64,000 nucleotides of DNA. It comes from Charina bottae. Lineage: Eukaryota > Chordata > Lepidosauria > Squamata > Charinaidae. A program made the position numbers and the translations under genes. Location: the NCBI GenBank assembly GCA_023362775.1, contig JALMGJ010000019.1, positions 3,869,501-3,933,500 of the forward strand, written 5' to 3'. This document shows, in pieces, positions 1 through 9,733 of this stretch. Positions within the stretch are counted from its first letter, which is position 1. The number at the start of each line of letters is the position of its first letter. The notes below the pieces were generated by a model. The model was not told where the DNA came from. It ran no database searches and was given only the letters and a program-made list of their open reading frames with translations.

Positions 1-744
1 CCTGTAGACTAGCAGCATCTCTTGGAATGCCTGCAGGTAGGTGATCTTATGCGACTGCAAATGTACACATTTGTTTTAAATGTTCTATGAGCTTACTGAA
101 GGATTGAGGGTGCAATAACTTTTAAGAGGGGTTCTCCTGCCATCCCGTTGCAGACATCTTCATTTCAGTCTTACCACAACTTCAGTGGCTGAATATTAAT
201 GCAAGTTGAGTGATTAGAAATAAATGTTTATTTCCTGAAACATCTGTTGGGACTAACCATGGAAAACACCAGCTTGGCTCTTGCTACAAATAAGATCCAG
301 TGGAGTTGAGTGGGCAGGGGAGAGGAGGGGGCAATCAGCTCTCTCAACCAATCAACTTCGTGCAAGAGGATAGATGTGATAGAGGTTGAACTGGTACAAA
401 ACCTTGATCTGGAAGTATCCTTTGTAGGTAGTCTGGTTTTGCCATTGTGAATATGAGTGCAAAGAGTGAGAATTTGAGTGCAAAGTATGTAGGGATGTGG
501 GGAGCCTAGATGAAGATGTTGTGCTTATATGCATATAGGCATTAACAAAATTGCTATCAGAATATTTTTCCCATCCATAATTCTAATTAAAATCCTAAGG
601 GCATTTTCAATCATTTGACATTAGGTTTCCAACATCAAAAACTTTGTGTGGTTTCCAGGATTGTTCCCTTATGATTCTAATGTTTCAAAACCAATGATAA
701 TTAGAGCCTCTAAGGCCCCTGCTTACACTGTTTTACCCAAGTTC
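1..744. other. No recognisable feature
   Basis: AT-rich single-copy-looking DNA. The only open frames are short and on both strands, without a recognisable domain. I see no repeat, RNA gene or exon-like segment that I can support. Confidence 0.5.
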
Positions 745-745
745 C

Positions 746-1090
746 TGAAGTTACCAATAACAGTCTGAGTCGAGGCTTGGAGATATAAAATAACAGCATT
801 TATTTTGGCCAAGACAAAGCTGGGTGGAGGTCTCCACAGGCATCATGACAGTGAAATGCCTGGGAAGATCCACACACACACATCACAAGTTCAGTACTTA
901 TATAGGGTTTACAAAGCTCAGTAAGAAAGCAGAATGAACTCTCCTCCCAGTAACAGGGCAAGGTTCCTAAATCTGCATTGCTAGCAGTAAGCATCCTTAG
1001 AGACCTCCAGGGGCAGTCCTAATTTAAAGGGATCCTGTTTTGGTCCTAGTTTCTCCGGAACAGAAATCCACCAGGGCTGTGGAAAGCATT
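746..1090 (-). repeat. Probable solo LTR of a retroelement (minus strand)
   Basis: Read on the minus strand this block has the order expected of an LTR. A TATA-like CCTATATAAG lies at 897-906, a polyadenylation signal AATAAA about 95 bases downstream (plus-strand TTTATT at 799-804), and a short pyrimidine-rich U5-like end runs to about 746, where the plus strand starts TG. No internal retroviral gene sequence is next to it, so it would be a solo LTR or a fragment. A short related segment, sharing the phrase GAGTTGAGGCTTGGA and an AATAAA, occurs near 34276-34310. The U3 boundary near 1090 is approximate and I found no target duplication. Alternative: an unrelated repeat with chance signals. 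Confidence 0.45.
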
Positions 1091-1174
1091 AAGAGGGGCA
1101 ATTAGTTGTAAATGAAATGCCCGGTGGAGGTAGCTGGTGCCTTCCGAAGCTGCTTTAATGGGCCTGCCAAGTCA

Positions 1175-1508
1175 TCTCTGGATATTTGCGGGCGTCCATC
1201 GGAGGGTCGTCCTCGATCCAAGAAGACCTGGAGAACGGTGATGACGGCGGAGGACGACGGATCCGGAAATACCAGCTTCCTGCTTCCTGGACGTCAGCAG
1301 CCGGCGCGGAGCAGGGCATTCTGGGACATGCAGTCCAATGCCTGCAGCTGAAGAGCCGGTTCCCTTCCCCTCTCCCTATCGCGCGGTAAAAATTGTAATG
1401 ATGATGTATAATTGGATAATTGATATGTAATGTTGTAAGCCGCCTAGAGTCCTCCAGTAGGGAGGGGATAGGCGGGGTATAAATAAGACAAATAAATAAA
1501 TAAAAATA
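1175..1508 (+). repeat. GC-rich retroposon 3' end with CR1/L2-like tail, copy 1
   Basis: A GC-rich, CpG-containing body is followed by a tail reading GCCGCCTAGAG, a short hairpin (CTCCAGTAGGGAGGGGA), GGCGGGGTATAAATAA and an AAATA repeat. That tail design is typical of CR1/L2-mobilised retroposons in reptiles. A second copy lies on the opposite strand at 26761-27095 and matches along the whole body, which establishes a repeat family. Open frames across it on both strands are not conserved between copies and are not read as coding. Whether it is a LINE 3' UTR or a SINE cannot be told from two copies. The 5' edge is uncertain by about 20 bases. Confidence 0.7.
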
Positions 1509-3449
1509 TGCGTGGACAGCCAATTCACTATATTACCAGTCCCAACAGATGTGGCTGCCTCAAACTTTAAAAAGAAGCACTTCAATCCAATAGTGTGTTT
1601 TGCAAAGCATCCCTTCACAGAACCCCACCCCCACCCCCGCATCCACTTTCATAGATCTGTTTGCCTGAAGTAATTATTAAATTGTTATGCAGGATCTAGA
1701 AAAGGCTGAAGAAAATAATCAAGATGGGCCTAGCCTAGTTAGCCAATATATTCCAAGTGGTTCACTTAGACTGAATGCTGCTTTCCCTGGATTTGAATTG
1801 GGACAAAATGGAGCCATTCCATTCAGTCATTCCCCACCCCCACCCCCAGGATTCTGACAGCTGCTTAGTTCCGTCCCTGTCTCATTCTGAAATTTGTAAA
1901 ATTTTGCAGGTGGTAGAATTATGGTGGTAGAATCCAAAGTAAATAGGTTTACTTAAAAATAGGAAAAGGATGGAAAAAGGGGGACTGGGGGTGGTGTGGG
2001 GGCCATAGATCTGTCCCACAATTGTGCAGTGCTAAAACTCTGCAAACACCAAATTCCCTATCTCTTGAGATTTGGCCATAATCTGAATTTGCAGGAGAAA
2101 TGGAGATGGGAAATTTTTCACAAACTCTTCAATCCAATGTTCAACGTCTTGCCATTTTATTTTCAAAAAATGCAACATTGTAAAACAGTTAAGTATACCA
2201 TTGCCCTATTTATTTTGCAAATAAATAAGATGTATGCAAAGGGGTTGTTGTGATTTCTGAAAAAAAATCTGTTTTCTCTCATGCTTGGAGAGGCACTGGC
2301 TGCTGAATGTTCATGGCAAGGAATGTATCAGCGCTAATGAGAAGATGAAATACATACAGTTTGGGACTGACTGCATTGTCCTAGAAAAGGCCATTCGTTT
2401 GTAATATGAAACTATTCCCTGTTTAAAAAGTGGCAGTAATCTCTAAACAAAGCACAGATAGCTTAAAAAAGCAAGAATGAGTTTGACAGTTAGATAAGAA
2501 ATATAGAATTCCTTTGTCATTTGAAACAGCCCATTGCAATAAGTTTATTTACTGTATACAAGGCAAACAGAACGGTAGGAATATCAATGTGAAGTAAAGA
2601 ACTAAGGTTCTACTTGTATGGTGGAAATCCAGCAAAACAGAAATAAAAATTTGATGTGTCTATGCAGCCAGTTTGAAGGAATATATTTTTGGAGGGTGGA
2701 AATTTTAAACAGCCTAAATATGAACTGTTTCATTCTCAGGGAGAATACAGTTGGTTACATTTTCTCCCTGAAAGCCAGTAGCACACCACTGCTATTGTTA
2801 TTAACTTTTCCAGAACAAAATGTGCAGGGGAGAAAAAATAAGGAGAAAAGAGATCATTCATTTAATATTTGAATTACTTTTTTAAAAACCTATCTAAGCA
2901 TATGCCTCCAATCAACCTTTTTTCACCACTGATAAAAAATATTTCCTTTCCCATTTTATCAATCACATCTGCCAAAATTATTTCATTTTGGAAGGGGAGA
3001 AGATAAAATGGTTTAATCCAAACCGTTCCAGCAAACTCATAATTTGCATGTTCCTGATTCGGTGATATACTTGAGAAAGCTGAGGTAACTCTGAAAATAC
3101 AATATAAACATATTTTTTTTAAGTTAACATGGTTCTTGGCAGAAGGGAAAGATTATTTTCTGTCTTTTTGCTATCATTTCTATAACATCCTTCACCCTCT
3201 GAAGTACCAGATGGCTCTCTCCTTATTCATATTCAAGATGGCAGCTAAAAGTCTTCCAGAAAGAACCCAGGGAGTATGGTTATCTCCAGTTATGAGTGTG
3301 TTATCTGGCAAGTCTTTTTGAGATGTTTTGTGATAAGAGCTTATTTTTTTGACTTTATGGAAGCTATATTGATAACTGATCTGTTGGTTTGATCATTGAT
3401 GATTGTCATTCTACTACAGTTGCCTTAATTTATTAGCTGTAAGGAGCTA
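1509..3449. other. No recognisable feature
   Basis: Anonymous AT-rich DNA with C-rich runs near 1626 and 1846 and poly-A/T tracts. No gene, RNA or repeat could be supported. Confidence 0.45.
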
Positions 3450-3495
3450 AGTGTCTAGGATTGAAGTGCCATACAAATTTTGTAAATAAATAAAG
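3450..3495 (+). repeat. SINE/LINE 3' tail remnant
   Basis: The segment GTGCCATACAAATTTTGTAAATAAATAAA resembles the tail of tRNA-derived or L2/CR1-mobilised retroposons. Only the last 40-odd bases survive, so the family is not assignable. Confidence 0.4.
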
Positions 3496-3751
3496 TAGGT
3501 GTTGCTGCTGGTGCTTCTGCTTCTTTTATGAAGCCACATCACCTTCCCCAGTTGGAATGCCCCAACACAGTTGCTCTCTAGCTCAAGACAGGTTTTCAGA
3601 GTTGGAACAGGTGAAAGAAAAGGAGAGTGTAACTCTCCATGTGTGAAGAGGGAAAGTGCCTGTTCTTGAAAAGATGCTGAGATAAGAAGTGCTTGGGAGA
3701 TGCAGAAGGTTTGCAGGTAAAAGGTAAAGGTCCCCCCTTTACAGGTCCCCA

Positions 3752-3779
3752 TTGTTATGATCCACACAGTCAAAGGCTT

Positions 3780-3783
<4 letters not shown>
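3752..3783 (-). repeat. 32-bp scrap of Bov-B reverse transcriptase sequence
   Basis: The sequence TGTTATGATCCACACAGTC continuing to TTTAGA is identical to 12973-13004 inside the Bov-B of this window, the part encoding the KAFDCVDHN stretch of the reverse transcriptase. It abuts the GATA repeat and sits inside a Sauria SINE tail. Confidence 0.75.
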
Positions 3784-3848
<65 letters not shown>

Positions 3849-3849
3849 G
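3780..3849. repeat. (GATA)n microsatellite
   Basis: About 17 perfect tetranucleotide units inside the Sauria SINE. Likely length-polymorphic. Confidence 0.97.
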
Positions 3850-4164
3850 TTTTCCCCTGCACAGTCGTATCCAACTCTAGGGGGTGGTGCTCATCTACGT
3901 TTCTTAGCCGAAGAGCCAGCGTGGTCTGAAGACGCTTCTGCGGTCATGTGGCCGGCTTGATGTGCGCGGAACACTGTTACCTTCCCACTGAAGTGGTACC
4001 TATTAATCTACTTGCATTTGCATACTTTCGAATTGCTGGGTTGGCAAGAGCTGGAGCTAGTGCGGGAGCTCACTCCATCACACGGGGCTAGGGATTTGAA
4101 CCTCCAAACTTGCGATATCCCGATCGACAAGCCTGGCATCTTACCTGCTGAGCCACCAGGTTAA

Positions 4165-5929
4165 ACAAAAAAAGTTAAAATACAAACACAATCACATACA
4201 AGGATCTGAGTAGCTAGATAGTGCAATACCCCTTTGGTACGTAGGGGGTAGAAGGAAGACGTCTGCATGCATAATATGAGTGTATGAAAAAGTATGTAGA
4301 GACAGCTTGAGTCCTTTTGATTCAGCATTAAGAGGAGTAGAGTGGAACATTATCCGGACAGGCACTGGTTGGTGAGTAAATTAGCCTCCTGATTGAATCT
4401 TTGGCTCTTTTACCTTCCACCATCTAATTCTGAATATTCTGCTGCTATTTTGGCCTGCAAAGTGCCTGCTTCTTCCCAGACTCTTCGTGGCAGACAGAAG
4501 GGCTGCAGAAAACAATGTTGCTAAGGCAACCAGACAAAGCTTCTTCCCCCTCTCCAAACTGGTGTTAGACAGTGTTCAGACAAGCATGATGGGACCAGCA
4601 AAACAAAGTGAACCAGCTGTGAAATGAAAGAGGGAAACAGTGAATGGGCATAATTCTTAAATGCAGCTCCCTATAAATTACTGAATCAGTTTCACACACC
4701 ATAAACCTTGTTTCTTGCCATCCACAGACCTTGATTAATATTCACACAGTTCTGACCAGCCTCTGCTTCCTTCAGATCTTTTTTCCCCACATACCATGTG
4801 ATGAAAATGACAGTTCCCTATTGATGTAAAGTCAAGGTTTTAGGTAATTAGGATCTTTATATCCATGCCCAAAAGAAGGTAACAGGGATGAACCCCCAAG
4901 TTCAACCTGAAAACAGTAAGATGAATCATTTTAAAATGTATATATCTAGAACCTAAGATGGAAGTTAAAGAGGGAAACAACCATTAATAGAAAGTAAAAC
5001 ATGTTTGGAACGATAGAAAGTGAACCAACATGGTCAATAAAATAATGGTTGACCAAATTAAATGCTACAGATAGACTAGAAAGAGAGATGAGACATTCCT
5101 TAGCTACCAACGTATCTTTAAATAGGAATAGCTTTTTCAGTGGATGAGGATTTGCCAAGAATGGAAAAGAATGGAACAGAATGGAACACAACGCAACGTC
5201 GCGGAGCGGAGTGAAGTGGAGCAGAACAATTCCCTGAAAGTTTAGCCAAGTAAATCTCAGGAGACTCAATGAATGTAACCCCCCCAATTTCCCTAGCATT
5301 TCCCCTGCAAAGGTGAAAAGGCACATTCAATCTAACCAAATAAAAATTTCAGAATGAGACAATAGATGGAGCAGAGAAACCAAGAAAAATGAGCAGGAAG
5401 ACACAACCCAATCTTCTACCTTGACTAATACCCAGCAGTCTCTCAGCTAGGTTCTCCCCCCCCCCCTGAAAAAAAGGTGTAATTGTTTTAAAGTAGATTC
5501 TGTCCAACCAACTGTCTAATAACTTCATTCCTTAACATTATCAATTTTAGACCTGTGCTTCTGAACTTCAGAACACATATTGTCTCCTCAATTGTCCATC
5601 CACTTGGAACATACAGTCTGAAGTTGATCAGTGTTCCTTTTCAAATTTCTTTTTAATTAGCACAATTACGAACCAGCTGTTTCCTTATTTCTTGGTCACT
5701 ACAGAAAATCACAGGGTCAATTAATATGCCATTGCAGTAACTTAGTAACTAGATTATGGTGTCAGTTCTTTCTGAGGTTTAAGAGCCCCCGAGGCCCTTG
5801 ACCTTTCAGCCTTCCCATACTTAAAACAGTATTGACTTCAAGAGGAGTTCTGCATATGAAGCAATTTCAAAATCAAGTTGAAAAGCAAACATTTACACCG
5901 GAGGTTGCCTGATCAAATTAGCTTTGCTA
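4165..5929. other. No recognisable feature
   Basis: Mostly anonymous AT-rich DNA. At 5157-5215 a short GAATGGAA-like tandem stretch is followed by a small CG-rich patch. The minus-strand frame of 126 codons at 4946-5326 is low-complexity hydrophobic and shows no domain. Confidence 0.4.
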
Positions 5930-6291
5930 TTCTTAACTGTTAAGGGGCATGGTGGCTCAGCGGGTAAGATGCCAGGCTTGTTGATCGGAAGATCGCAAGT
6001 TTGGAGGTTCGAATCCCTAGCCCCGCGTGACGGAGTGAGCTCCCGCACTAGCCCCAGCTCTTGCCAACCTAGCAATTCGAAAGCATGCTAATGCAAGTAG
6101 ATGAATAAGTACCACTTCTGTGGGATGGTAACAGCATTCCACGCGCATCATGCCAGCCACATGACCGTGGAAGTGTCTTCGGACAATGCTGGCTCTTCGG
6201 CTAAAAAACGGAGATGAGCACCGACCCCTAGATTCGGACATGACTGCACAAATGTGCGGGGGGAACCTTTACCTTTTTTTCTTAACTGTTA
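5930..6291 (+). mobile_element. Complete Sauria SINE with 13-bp target duplication
   Basis: The element occupies 5943-6278 and is bounded by the direct repeat TTCTTAACTGTTA at 5930-5942 and 6279-6291. The tRNA-derived head begins GGGGCATGGTGGCTCAGCGG and contains an A-box-like GTGGCTCAGCGGGTAAG and a B-box GGTTCGAATCC at 6006-6016. The body contains the conserved CCACATGACCGTGGAAG, GCTGGCTCTTCGGCT and GGAGATGAGCACCG segments. The 3' end is GGGGGAACCTTTACC, then T-rich. Length and both ends are those of a full SINE. It is non-coding; open frames within it are accidental. Confidence 0.95.
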
Positions 6292-6326
6292 CCAGATACT
6301 GCATAACCTGCATTTAAGGACGAAAT

Positions 6327-6381
<55 letters not shown>

Positions 6382-6551
6382 TTGGATTTATCACTGCCCA
6401 ACTCCCCCAAGGGGGACTCTGGGCGGTTTACAACAGAATTAAAATCATTAATATACATTTATAAATAAAATAAAATACATAATAATGAATAACATGAGAT
6501 CCATTGGCAGAATATTCTTAAGTTTGTAAAAAAGGGCACCTCAGAGCTAAT

Positions 6552-7643
6552 CTAAGGTGCTAGCCATCTCCAGGTATCTCCAATCTCCTTCTGACCCCAA
6601 TTATACTGACAAAACCAGGTTTTGAGTCTTTTTTGGAAGTCCAGGAGTGAGGTGGACCGTCTGATCTCCGGGGGCAGAATATTCCAAAGGGCAGGGGCAA
6701 CAGCAGAGAAAGCACACTTCCGAGACCCCGCTAGGTGGAACTCCTTAACCGATGGGGTCCGTAGCATGTCCTCTCTGCATGCCCGGGTGGGACGGGATGA
6801 AGTGATGGGGATGAGACGATCCCTTAGGTATCCTGGTCCCATGCCATGTAGGGCTTTAAAGGTGATAACCAACACCTTGAATTGTACCCGGAAGCAAACT
6901 GGAACCCAGTGCAGCTCGCGTAGCAAAGGTGTTACGTGTGTCCTCCTTGGGACACCCAAAACTGTACGCGCGGCTGCATTCTGGATCAGTTGTAGCTTCC
7001 GGATATTCTTCAAGGGTAGCCCCATGTAGAGCGCATTACAGTAGTCTATGTGGGAGATAACCTGGGCATGAGTGACTGTTCGAAGGGCCTCTTGTTCCAG
7101 GAAGGGGTGCAACTGGCGCACAACACGAGGTTGGGCAAAAGCCCTCCTGGCCATGACTGCCACCTGCTCTTCAAGCAGGAGTCGTGAGTCCAAGAGGACT
7201 CCCAAGTTACGCACCGGGTCTGTCTGGGGTAGTGCAACCCCATCCAGAGTTAAAGATGATAATTTCCCAGAAGCCAAGGAGCCATTAATCCACAGCCACT
7301 CCATTTTACTAGGGTTCAGCTGAAGCCTGTTTTTCCCCATCCAGGCCCCTACAGCCCCCAGGCACTTGGACAGGACGGTCACTGCATCACTTACTTCACC
7401 CGGGATGGAGATATACAACTGGGTATCATCAGCATATTGATGATACCTCACCCCGTGGTGTCAGATGATCTCTCCCAGCGGTTTCATGTAGATGTTAAAA
7501 AGGAGTGGAGAGAGTACCGAGCCCTGTGGGACCCCACAAAGAAGGGTCCGCGGACTGGATCTCTCGCTCCCAATTAACACCGACTGGGCCTGGCCTCGGA
7601 GGAAGGAGGCGAACCAGAATAAAACCACGCCGCCCACCCCCAA
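6552..7643 (-). pseudogene. L2-like LINE reverse transcriptase, C-terminal part (broken)
   Basis: A minus-strand frame encodes GVPQGSVLSPLLFNIYMKPLGE (first 60 codons, 7643-7461), then one in-frame TGA at 7463-7461. It then runs for 299 codons with the catalytic YADD box in RYHQYADDTQLYISIPG. The thumb and connection region ends with VAPALWNILPPEI and a terminal Trp-rich tail. These are motifs B', C and downstream of non-LTR reverse transcriptase in the CR1/L2 group. The TGA may be a decayed CGA. The catalytic box looks intact, but the gene lacks its endonuclease half and is interrupted upstream. Confidence 0.85.
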
Positions 7644-7703
7644 CTCCCTAAGCCATTCCAGAAGGATACCGTGGTCGACGGTATCGAATGCCGCTGAGAG
7701 ATC

Positions 7704-8150
7704 AAGAAGAGCGAGAATGTTAGAAGTAAATAAGGCTTTTATTTGTTATACTAATTGGTCTTTATTGAAGATATAAATATGTAGTAATGAACATTCAACA
7801 TTTAACTACTACTTCAAGGAGTGGAAGCCAAAGATGGATTATTGGGAGACAGTAAGATGAAGGTTAGAAGATTGGATTAAAGAAATCAAAAGGCATATGA
7901 CAAAGAAAAGTTCCTGTATACTGTATGAAGGACTAACATTTAAAATCAATTGTTGTACTTTAAGTTCAAAGATAGATTGGAGGACATCTATTTTCTATAT
8001 TTTCTTTGCTTATTATTTCTTGACTTCACTTTTTCTTTATCTTTTTCTTATTTTGTATTTCTGTTTCTATTTCTTTTTCTACTTTAAATTTTATTATGTA
8101 TTGTAAAACTTAATAAAATTTAATAAAAAAAAAAAAGAAGAGCGAGAATG
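7704..8150 (+). mobile_element. 5'-truncated L1-like 3' end inside the L2-like LINE
   Basis: The direct repeat AAGAAGAGCGAGAATG (16 bp) at 7704-7719 and 8135-8150 brackets 7720-8134. The insert is AT-rich, T-rich towards its end, and finishes AACTTAATAAAATTTAATAAAAA, a polyadenylation signal plus poly(A), as in L1 3' untranslated regions. Orientation is plus, opposite to the host LINE. No ORF2 segment that I can name is included, so L1 is inferred from tail and target duplication. Confidence 0.8.
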
Positions 8151-8390
8151 GATGTACTGCCTCCATCTCGCTCCCACCAGAGATCATCTATAAGTGCGAC
8201 CAATGCAGTTTCCGTCCCGTAACCCGGCCTGAAACCTGACTGAAAGGGGTCCAGATAATCCGTTTCATCCAGAATCCTCTGGAGCTGCAACGCCACCACC
8301 TTCTCAACCACCTTTCCCAAAAAGGGAAGGTGGGAGACTGGACGAAAATTATCAAGTATAGTAGGGTCCAGCGATGGCTTCTTAAGAAGG
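8120..8390 (-). pseudogene. L2-like LINE reverse transcriptase, N-terminal part
   Basis: The minus strand encodes GKVVEKVVALQLQRILDE, then DPFQSGFRPGYGTETALVALIDDLW, the fingers region and motif 2 region of the reverse transcriptase. It joins the frames at 6552-7719 once the L1-like insert is ignored. The reading frame is lost at about 8320 upwards, and the element is truncated at about 8393. Confidence 0.8.
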
Positions 8391-8399
8391 GGGCAAAAT

Positions 8400-8950
8400 T
8401 AATGCAAAAGCTGGGGGGCGGGGAAGAACAATGTTGTCTGGGGAGTGTAAAGGAAATATCACATAAAGGAACAATTTGAAGAACGTCAAGATAAAAAGGC
8501 TTTACAGGGGTAACCTTCCATTGTGCATAATTCAGACTCATTTCTCCTACATGAAATGAGTAGTGTAATCCTATCCATGCTTGCTCTGAAGTAAGTAAAG
8601 AGTTGGTTCAATCATACCAATCTGATGATACACACTGTGTAATGACTTTAATATGATAAACTACTGAGTCTGTCATTAGAAAAGCAGAATAGATCACAGA
8701 GCTTATACTTTATTGCTACTGAGAAGTAATTAAGAGACAGTACTTCAGTTTAGCTAATTAACTATTTTCTATCATGTACAGTGTTTAAAGGCGGGGGGGG
8801 TTATCCTCTCAGCACCCTTTTTTTTAATTACTTCAAATTTAGGAAAAGATACAATGTATTTAGAAGAGAACCCATGTCTCCTTTAACTCAGCTTGACCTT
8901 CTATCCACTCATAGGCACCCACAAATAGAAGCGATGGGGAAGAGCCAGTG
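8400..8950. other. No recognisable feature
   Basis: AT-rich DNA with a G-run near 8792 and T-run near 8818. Nothing supportable was seen. Confidence 0.4.
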
Positions 8951-8951
8951 A

Positions 8952-9691
8952 GAGCCAGTTTGGTCTAGTGGTTAAGGCAACAGGCTAGAAACCAGGAGAC
9001 TGAGAGTTCTAGTCCCGCCTTAGGCATGAAAGCCGGCTGGGTGACCTTGGGCCAGTCCCTGTCTCTCAGCCCTAGGAAGGAGCCAATGGCAAACCAGGAG
9101 ACTGAGAGTTCTAGTCCTGCCTTAGGCATGAAAGCCGGCTCGGTGACCTTGGTCCAGTCCCTGTCTCTCAGCCCTAGGAAGGAGCCAATGACAAACCAGG
9201 AGAGTGAGAGTTCTAGTCCCGCCTTAGGCCTGAAAGCCAGCTGGGTGACCTTGGGCCAGTCCCTGTCTCTCAGCCCTAGGAAGGAGCCAATGGCAAACCA
9301 GGAGACCGAGAGTTCCAGTCCCGCCTTAGGCATGAAAGACGGCCGGGTGACCTTGGGCCAGTCCCTGTCTCTCAGCCCTAGGAAGGAGCCAATGGCAAAC
9401 CAGGAGAGTGAGAGTTCTAGTCCCGCCTTAGGCACGAAAGCCGGCTGGGTGACCTTGGGCCAGTCCCTGTCTCTCAGCCCTAGGAAGGAGCCAATGGCAA
9501 ACCAGGAGACCGAGAGTTCCAGTCCCGCCTTAGGGATGAAAGACGGCCGGGTGACCTTGGGCCAGTCCCTGTCTCTCAGCCCAACTCACCTCACAGGGTT
9601 GTTCTTGTGAGGAAAATAGGAGGAGGAAGGAGTATTAGGTATGTTTGCCGCCTTGAGTTATTTATAAAAATGATAAAGGTGGGATAGAAAA

Positions 9692-9730
<39 letters not shown>

Positions 9731-9733
9731 ATA
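8952..9733 (+). mobile_element. tRNA-derived SINE expanded into a 102-bp tandem array
   Basis: The head GAGCCAGTTTGGTCTAGTGG TTAAGGC is a tRNA-like SINE promoter; GAGTTCTAGTCCCGCC is the B-box-like region. The end is the tail CCCAACTCACCTCACAGGG...GCCGCCTTGAG, ...GGTGGGATAGAAAATAAAT, with (AAAT)n from 9690. That tail resembles L2/CR1-mobilised SINEs. Between head and tail, five complete 102-bp units plus a partial sixth replace the single body copy (see separate entry). Not coding, although the array is open for 194 codons on plus and 156 on minus. Confidence 0.85.
8989..9582 (+). repeat. 102-bp tandem array (about 5.8 units) within the SINE
   Basis: Units begin at AAACCA at 8989, 9091, 9193, 9295, 9397 and 9499, exactly 102 apart. 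Each unit contains GAGAGTTCTAGTCCCGCCTTAGG, GGTGACCTTGGGCCAGTCC, CTCTCAGCCCTAGGAAGG and CCAATGGCAAACCA. The variants GACCGAGAGTTCCAG with AAAGACGGCCGGG occur in units 4 and 6, while GAGTGAGAG occurs in units 3 and 5. This implies a later two-unit (204-bp) duplication. The last unit leaves the array at CTCTCAGCCC, joining a different tail. Confidence 0.95.

Larger units (their letters stand above)
3717..4160 (-). mobile_element. Sauria SINE, split by an internal insertion
   Basis: On the minus strand the tRNA-like head (GGTGGCTCAGCAGGTAAGATG, 4160 downward) leads into the body with GAAGACG, ATGTGGCC and the AACTCTAGG / GTCGTATCCAAC motifs. The end is the diagnostic tail AACCTTTACCTTTACC-like, here at 3721-3737. 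The SINE consensus is interrupted at 3738-3849 by 43 bases, including a Bov-B scrap, followed by a (GATA)n tract. Compare with the uninterrupted copy at 39763-40095. Possible imperfect target duplication CAGGT(T)AAA on both sides. Sauria SINEs are transcribed by RNA polymerase III from boxes in the head and use Bov-B reverse transcriptase. Confidence 0.85.
6320..8393 (-). mobile_element. L2-like LINE, 5'-truncated, with L1-like insertion
   Basis: The 3' end lies at the left: a (TTTA)n tail at 6325-6381, then ATCACTGCCCAACTCCCCCAAGG...GGGCGGTTTACAA, the reverse of the GCCCAGAGTCCCC-type tail seen in four other copies here. Moving right, the minus strand encodes the C-terminal two thirds of a LINE reverse transcriptase. 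Homology to the longer copy at 13853-18382 ends at about 8393, so about half of the LINE is missing at its 5' side. At 7720-8134 a separate 415-bp L1-like piece is inserted. No convincing target duplication was seen for the LINE itself. Confidence 0.9.

Noticed and set aside
5157..5215. GAATGGAA-like tandem stretch as satellite DNA
   Set aside because: Only a few imperfect units; too short to call a satellite.
4946..5339. 126- and 73-codon minus frames
   Set aside because: Low-complexity composition, overlapping in different frames, no domain.
5943..6060. tRNA gene-like heads of the Sauria SINEs
   Set aside because: Sequences have A/B-box-like promoters but not a foldable full tRNA, and they continue into a SINE body and tail.
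8965..9610. 194-codon plus frame and 156-codon minus frame made of 34-residue repeats
   Set aside because: The unit length of 102 is divisible by three, so any open frame persists through the array. Sequence is a SINE body, open on both strands, with no sign of coding selection.
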